A DNA stretch of 64,000 bases from Novosphingopyxis sp965218915 (GTDB lineage: Bacteria; Pseudomonadota; Alphaproteobacteria; Sphingomonadales; Sphingomonadaceae): assembly GCF_965218915.1 (NCBI RefSeq), contig NZ_OZ244708.1, forward strand, positions 1,178,001 through 1,242,000, read 5' to 3'. Both the position numbers and the translations under genes were made by a program. Positions 60,472 to 64,000 of this stretch are shown here, piece by piece. Positions within the stretch are counted from its first letter, which is position 1; each line of letters opens with the position of its first letter. The notes beneath the pieces are model-generated. The model saw nothing but the letters and a program-made list of their open reading frames with translations. It was not told the DNA's origin and did no database searches.

Positions 60472-61119
60472 CTAGAGGCAGCCCTCGACATATTGGATCG
60501 CGTCATTGCCGGCATGGACGATGCCGACCGTTCCATCCGGATTGATCTCATAGCGGATGCCGCGCGCGGCCGGATCATCGACATAATCGCGATCGCCCTT
60601 GGCGGCGGCGCCGTTCCAGAAGGTGAGATATTCGGCGGGCGCATCGGCATATTTGTGCGGCTCGATCTCGATACGGCTGCCCAGCGCCTGCTTGATCCGT
60701 GCGGCGCTGTCGCCGACGCCGAAGCCTTGCGGTGTCTTGATATCGCGATTGCCGGACAGCGAGATGCGCGCCAGCTTCTGATCCTCCAGCATGAGGAGCA
60801 TGCCCTCCGGCGCGCGCACGGGCCGAAACTGCTCGCACTGTTCGGGATCCGGCCCGCCGACCGCATCCGGATTGGCGTCGGGGCCGAGCGCGGCTTCGAT
60901 TTCGGCGCGGGTCATGCCGATCCGCAGCGGTCCCCAACCTTCGGACGTAAGGATATCGCTGTCCGACGTGGCGACCGCCGCCGGTGTGGGGGTGCTCGGT
61001 GCGATCTCGGTTGCCGGGCTGGCCTTGGCCCGGGCGTCACTGCTCTGTGCGCCGGTTTCGGTGGAATTGCATCCGCTCAGCGCAACGCCGACCAGCAAGA
61101 TCATCGTCCATTTGATCAT
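60472..61119 (-). CDS. Hypothetical lipoprotein with a duplicated motif
   Basis: 215 residues. Lipoprotein signal IKWTMILLVGVALSGC, a disordered Ser/Thr/Pro/Ala linker, then two similar segments: GPLRIGMTRAEIEAALGPD and GFGVGDSAARIKQALGSRI, the (I/V)G(M/D)xxAxIxxALG pattern also seen in BamE-like folds. A late Cys (VEGCL) and CEQF could form a disulfide. Function unknown. ATG 61119 is 7 bases after GGGAG; the ATG immediately upstream (61122) is possible. 26 bases after the next lipoprotein gene, so likely one operon. Confidence 0.72.
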   Translation of the reverse strand: MIKWTMILLVGVALSGCNSTETGAQSSDARAKASPATEIAPSTPTPAAVATSDSDILTSEGWGPLRIGMTRAEIEAALGPDANPDAVGGPDPEQCEQFRPVRAPEGMLLMLEDQKLARISLSGNRDIKTPQGFGVGDSAARIKQALGSRIEIEPHKYADAPAEYLTFWNGAAAKGDRDYVDDPAARGIRYEINPDGTVGIVHAGNDAIQYVEGCL

Positions 61120-61145
61120 CATTCGTCTCCCGCAAAATCGACGGA

Positions 61146-61463
61146 TCAACTGGTAACCGCGCAGATTGCTCCCGAAGAGGCGACGACCCCCAGCACCTCG
61201 GGGTCCTGCAGCCCGCGGGTGACGCGAACGAATTCGTTGATGCTGATGTCGCCGGGCTTGCGGTGCTTGAACCCGTCGAGACTGGTCAGGCGGCCCAGTT
61301 GGGAGAGCGACAGACGGTCGACCATCCGCTCGCTCATGCAATCGGCCAGCGGATAGGACAGGCCGAGCCCGGTGAGCCCGTTGCGCACCCGCGTCTGCGG
61401 CGTGGCGCAGGCGGTCAAAGTCAGAGCAATGAGGAAAGCTGGAAGAAATTTAAACCGGGCCAT
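61146..61463 (-). CDS. Hypothetical lipoprotein
   Basis: 105 residues. Signal FLPAFLIALTLTAC with lipidated Cys; the mature part has GLTGLGLSYPLADCMSERMV and a helical stretch LSLSQLGRLTSLDGFKH, then ISINEFVRVTRGLQDPEVLG. Not recognised. Two further cysteines may be paired. Co-directional with the lipoprotein gene downstream; a long inverted repeat lies upstream of its start. Confidence 0.68.
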   Translation of the reverse strand: MARFKFLPAFLIALTLTACATPQTRVRNGLTGLGLSYPLADCMSERMVDRLSLSQLGRLTSLDGFKHRKPGDISINEFVRVTRGLQDPEVLGVVASSGAICAVTS

Positions 61464-61473
61464 TATTAAATCT

Positions 61474-61560
61474 CCGTAGCCCTGAGCTTGTCGAAGGGCG
61501 CTTTTCGTCGAGAAACAACGCTAAGGCGAGAAACGTCCTTCGACAAGCTCAGGACTACGG
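61474..61560. repeat. Palindromic element between ppa and the lipoprotein genes
   Basis: CCGTAGCCCTGAGCTTGTCG and CGACAAGCTCAGGACTACGG are near-perfect reverse complements (one mismatch). Same family as 36569-36640 and 58074-58144. Confidence 0.8.
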
Positions 61561-61573
61561 ATTGGCGGAGAGT

Positions 61574-62107
61574 CTATCCCTGTTCCTTCGCCCGCTCGAT
61601 CGCCTCCAAAATGATCCGCCTGGCCTCGTCGGCATCGCCCCAATGGCCCACGCGGACCCATTTCTCGGGCTCCAGATCCTTGTAGTGCGTGAAGAAATGC
61701 TCGATCTGCTGCATCACGATCTCGGGCAGGTCGCCGCCCTGGCCGATCTTGCGATAATAGGGGAAGGTCGCATCGATCGGCACGCAGAGCAGCTTCTCGT
61801 CGCCGCCATGTTCGTCTTCCAGATTGAGCACCGCGATCGGCCGAGTGCGCACCACGCAGCCGGGCATGAACGGCGAGCGCGCGACCACCAGCGCGTCGAG
61901 CGGATCGCCGTCGGGCGAAAGCGTGTGCGGCACGAAGCCGTAATTGGCCGGATAGCGCATCGGCGTGTGCAGGATGCGATCGACGAACAGCGCACCTGAT
62001 TCCTTGTCGAACTCGTACTTCACCGGTTCGCCGCCGACCGGCACCTCGATGATGATGTTGAGGCTTTCCGGCGGATTGTCGCCGGTCGGGATTTTGGAGA
62101 TGTCCAT
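61574..62107 (-). CDS. ppa: Inorganic pyrophosphatase (family I)
   Basis: 177 residues, hexameric type. Hydrolyses pyrophosphate released in biosynthesis. ESLNIIIEVPVGGEPVKYEF, ILHTPMRYPANYGFVPHTLS and the metal-binding signature DGDPLDALVVARSPF (Asp cluster), then GDEKLLCVPIDA and FFTHYKDLEPEKWVRVGHWG. Start: ATG at 62107 after AAGGA. Single gene bounded by palindromic elements on both sides. Confidence 0.96.
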   Translation of the reverse strand: MDISKIPTGDNPPESLNIIIEVPVGGEPVKYEFDKESGALFVDRILHTPMRYPANYGFVPHTLSPDGDPLDALVVARSPFMPGCVVRTRPIAVLNLEDEHGGDEKLLCVPIDATFPYYRKIGQGGDLPEIVMQQIEHFFTHYKDLEPEKWVRVGHWGDADEARRIILEAIERAKEQG

Positions 62108-62199
62108 GGGAGATGGTCCTTGGGATTATGCTTTGCGCTGCGCCTTAGCGGCTAGGGTGCGCGGACAGCAAGGCGGCAATCCTCTCAACTTCATCAAAC

Positions 62200-62352
62200 C
62201 TCGTCGCTCCCGCGAAGGCGGGAGCTTATCCAGTCTACCGAAGGCAAACGACGGGAGCCAAGAGACGCTGCGGGTTGAAACGCGCGCAACCTGACGAGTT
62301 TTGCGGGTCGATCCGACATGGGATAGGCCCCGGCCTTCGCCGGGGCGACGCA
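62200..62352. repeat. Intergenic element between the M61 gene and ppa
   Basis: CGTCGCTCCCGCGAAGGCGG at the left and CGGCCTTCGCCGGGGCGACG at the right, each a hairpin, with complementary outer ends. Resembles 20044-20198. No gene between 62108 and 62369. Confidence 0.6.
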
Positions 62353-62369
62353 ATATTTGAAGGAAACCC

Positions 62370-64000
62370 TTACCGCGCCAAAGGCATCAGCAGCCGGTCC
62401 AGCGGCGCTTCGCCATCGACCGTCTTCTCCAGATGGGGATAGCGCAGGCCGCCCTTGTAGTCGAAATCGATGGTGCGGTAGCGCCCGCCGCGCTCGACGA
62501 TCAGTTCGATTTCCCCGCTTTCCTTCGTGGTGGTGATCGCGTCCTTCATCCTGTCCTTGGAATATTCCCTGCCGTTGACCGAGAGAATCTTGGTGCCCTC
62601 GACGATGTCCTGTTTGAACGCCGGGCCGTTCCACATCACGCCGTTCACATTCCCGTCGTCGCTCAGCGACATGCCGAGCGAGTAGCTGAGGTCGAGCCCG
62701 CCCTCCTTCTCGATCGCTGCGTCGAAAGGGTTGGGCTCCTCGCGGTAGACGAGCGTGTAACCGCCCTGCTCGAAGCCCGCGATCGGCGCGGGCTGGCCAG
62801 GGGTGCGCAGTCGGGCCGTGAGAAAGTCTGCCCATTCATAGGGCGCGACGGCGTTCAGCCCGGCGACGATATCGTCGAACGTGTAGGTCACCTCGCCCCA
62901 GTCGCCGTCGTTGATGCCGAAAAAGGCACGCGCGAAATCGTTCATCGAGCGCGCGCCTTCGGTCCGCTCGCGGATGATCATGTCCGCCTCCAGCCATATC
63001 AGCGAGCCTTCGACATAATAATCCTCGCTGCGCTCCCAGCTCGGAAAGGGTTTTGGGCGCCTCGCCGACATGATCGGATCGAAGGTGGTGTCCTCCACGC
63101 TGCGCCAGTCGCGGCCGGGCTGGTTGGCGTATTTCGCCGCCGCGCGCGCCCACTCGCCCAGCGCGATCTCCTTGGACTGCAGCCCCGAGCGCACGCCCAG
63201 GATGATGTCCCAGAAGCTGGTCTGGCCTTCGTAGACCCACAGGAGATTGTCCTGCATCGGCGTGCGGAAATCGGGCGTCCAGAGACCGGCCGGACGGCGG
63301 AACTTGCCGTTCCAGCTGTGGGTCATCTCGTGCGGCAGCAACCCGCGCTCCCACTCATTATCCTCCCAGCCCGTGAAATAATCGGGCGCGCGGCTGTTCT
63401 CCGAGCTGCGATGATGTTCCAGCCCGATTCCGCCGAGCTGGTCGGTCAGCGCCAGCAGGAACTCGTAATGGTCGAAATGGCGACTGCCGAACACGGCCAC
63501 CGCTTCGTCCACCAGCCGCTTGTGCGCGTCGATTATCTCGGGCGTGGCCTCAAGGTTCTTGGCTTCGTCGGCGACGACGTTAAGCGTGACGTTCTGGCCC
63601 AGGTCCCAGTTTCTGAAATGGGCCCCCGCGAACATCGGGCTGTCGACCAGCGTCTCGTAGCTCGTCTCACCGTAACGGATCGTGCCGGTCTTGCCGCTGG
63701 CGCCATCGAGCGCGGTGGCGCCGGTCCAGCCTTGGGGTAGGGTGATCGTCGGCTTCACGCGTATCTGGCGGGTGTAATAGCCCGCCGGGTAGAGCGAAAC
63801 CTGCTCCCATTGCACGTTCATCATCTCCGGCGTGACGACGATGCGGCCCTCATCGGGAGCGACCGGCGAGAGGAACTGGAATTCGATATCGAGCGCGGCG
63901 GCGCCACGCGGTACGTCGACGCGAAAGGCGTAGACGTCGAGCGGATCGCGTGTCCACGCGACCGGCTTGCCCCCGGCACTGATCTTGAGCCCGGCGAGCT
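62370..64000 (-). CDS. M61-family glycyl aminopeptidase with PDZ domain (5' end beyond window)
   Basis: The reading continues without a stop to the window end, so the N-terminal part and signal peptide are missing. Visible: end of the N-terminal beta domain (DIEFQFLSPVAPDEGRIVVT), the thermolysin-like core with zinc motif LLPHEMTHSWNGKFRRP (HExxH) and downstream Glu in WVYEGQTSFWDIIL, and a C-terminal PDZ domain (GGLDLSYSLGMSLSDDGNVN ... GTKILSVNGREYSKDRMKDA). Exported peptidase that removes N-terminal Gly/Ala. The ATG at 63824 lies inside the conserved domain and is not the start. Confidence 0.92.
   Translation of the reverse strand, partial: LAGLKISAGGKPVAWTRDPLDVYAFRVDVPRGAAALDIEFQFLSPVAPDEGRIVVTPEMMNVQWEQVSLYPAGYYTRQIRVKPTITLPQGWTGATALDGASGKTGTIRYGETSYETLVDSPMFAGAHFRNWDLGQNVTLNVVADEAKNLEATPEIIDAHKRLVDEAVAVFGSRHFDHYEFLLALTDQLGGIGLEHHRSSENSRAPDYFTGWEDNEWERGLLPHEMTHSWNGKFRRPAGLWTPDFRTPMQDNLLWVYEGQTSFWDIILGVRSGLQSKEIALGEWARAAAKYANQPGRDWRSVEDTTFDPIMSARRPKPFPSWERSEDYYVEGSLIWLEADMIIRERTEGARSMNDFARAFFGINDGDWGEVTYTFDDIVAGLNAVAPYEWADFLTARLRTPGQPAPIAGFEQGGYTLVYREEPNPFDAAIEKEGGLDLSYSLGMSLSDDGNVNGVMWNGPAFKQDIVEGTKILSVNGREYSKDRMKDAITTTKESGEIELIVERGGRYRTIDFDYKGGLRYPHLEKTVDGEAPLDRLLMPLAR

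Noticed and set aside
63822..63824. ATG at 63824 as the start of the M61 peptidase
   Set aside because: The upstream frame is open to the window end and encodes more of the conserved N-terminal domain.

Overview
The window is a high-GC chromosomal segment of an alphaproteobacterium, most likely a member of the Sphingomonadales. The pointers are: a circularly permuted two-piece ssrA gene with the tag ANDNEALALAA; a CckA hybrid kinase; a mitochondrial-type complex I accessory subunit (NDUFS4-like); an alphaproteobacterial GTTC-N7-GTTC SOS box before recA; dapA-smpB and surA-lptD-pdxA-ksgA gene order; and many short inverted repeats between genes, of the kind common in sphingomonad genomes. No phage, insertion sequence, CRISPR array, rRNA or tRNA gene was recognised.

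Layout. 0-3.3 kb: sensor kinase, a RelE/XRE toxin-antitoxin pair, a glutathione transferase. 3.5-8.4 kb: polyprenyl diphosphate synthase, MATE exporter and helicase HrpB, followed by an unusual array of five 57-bp tandem repeats containing hairpins. 9-13.5 kb: NDUFS4-like protein, an 865-base gene-free stretch, a LemA-TPM-TPM-Nudix operon, MscL. 13.7-16 kb: ssrA, a divergent solitary GT51-like protein, and a ParD/ParE pair whose toxin gene seems frameshifted. 16.3-20 kb: arginine succinyltransferase pathway genes astA and astB with an M20 hydrolase. 20.2-25.8 kb: lptD-surA-pdxA-ksgA. 26-28.6 kb: pepA, holC, ndk. 28.7-30.9 kb: purM and a purN fused to a YjbR-like domain. 31-36.5 kb: DUF2066-like protein, Hda, ppk1, ppx. 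36.7-42.5 kb: rnd with an I78 lipoprotein, aspS, a secreted protein, ppk2, a small membrane protein. 42.6-51.7 kb: soluble lytic transglycosylase, dapA, smpB, a DUF2062 protein, an M13 peptidase, cckA. 52-57 kb: recA, a VOC protein, alaS, a sirtuin. 57-64 kb, all on the minus strand: sucC-etfB-etfA, two lipoproteins, ppa, and an M61 peptidase cut by the window end.

Functional links. ssrA and smpB form the trans-translation system although about 32 kb apart. Ppk1, Ppx, Ppk2 and Ppa cover synthesis and breakdown of polyphosphate and pyrophosphate. SurA and LptD serve outer-membrane assembly. CckA and Hda point to Caulobacter-like cell-cycle and replication control. Most of the window is ordinary core genome; the unusual parts are the 57-bp hairpin array, the two toxin-antitoxin loci, the GT51-like protein lacking a key Glu, the PurN-YjbR fusion and the mosaic intergenic repeats.
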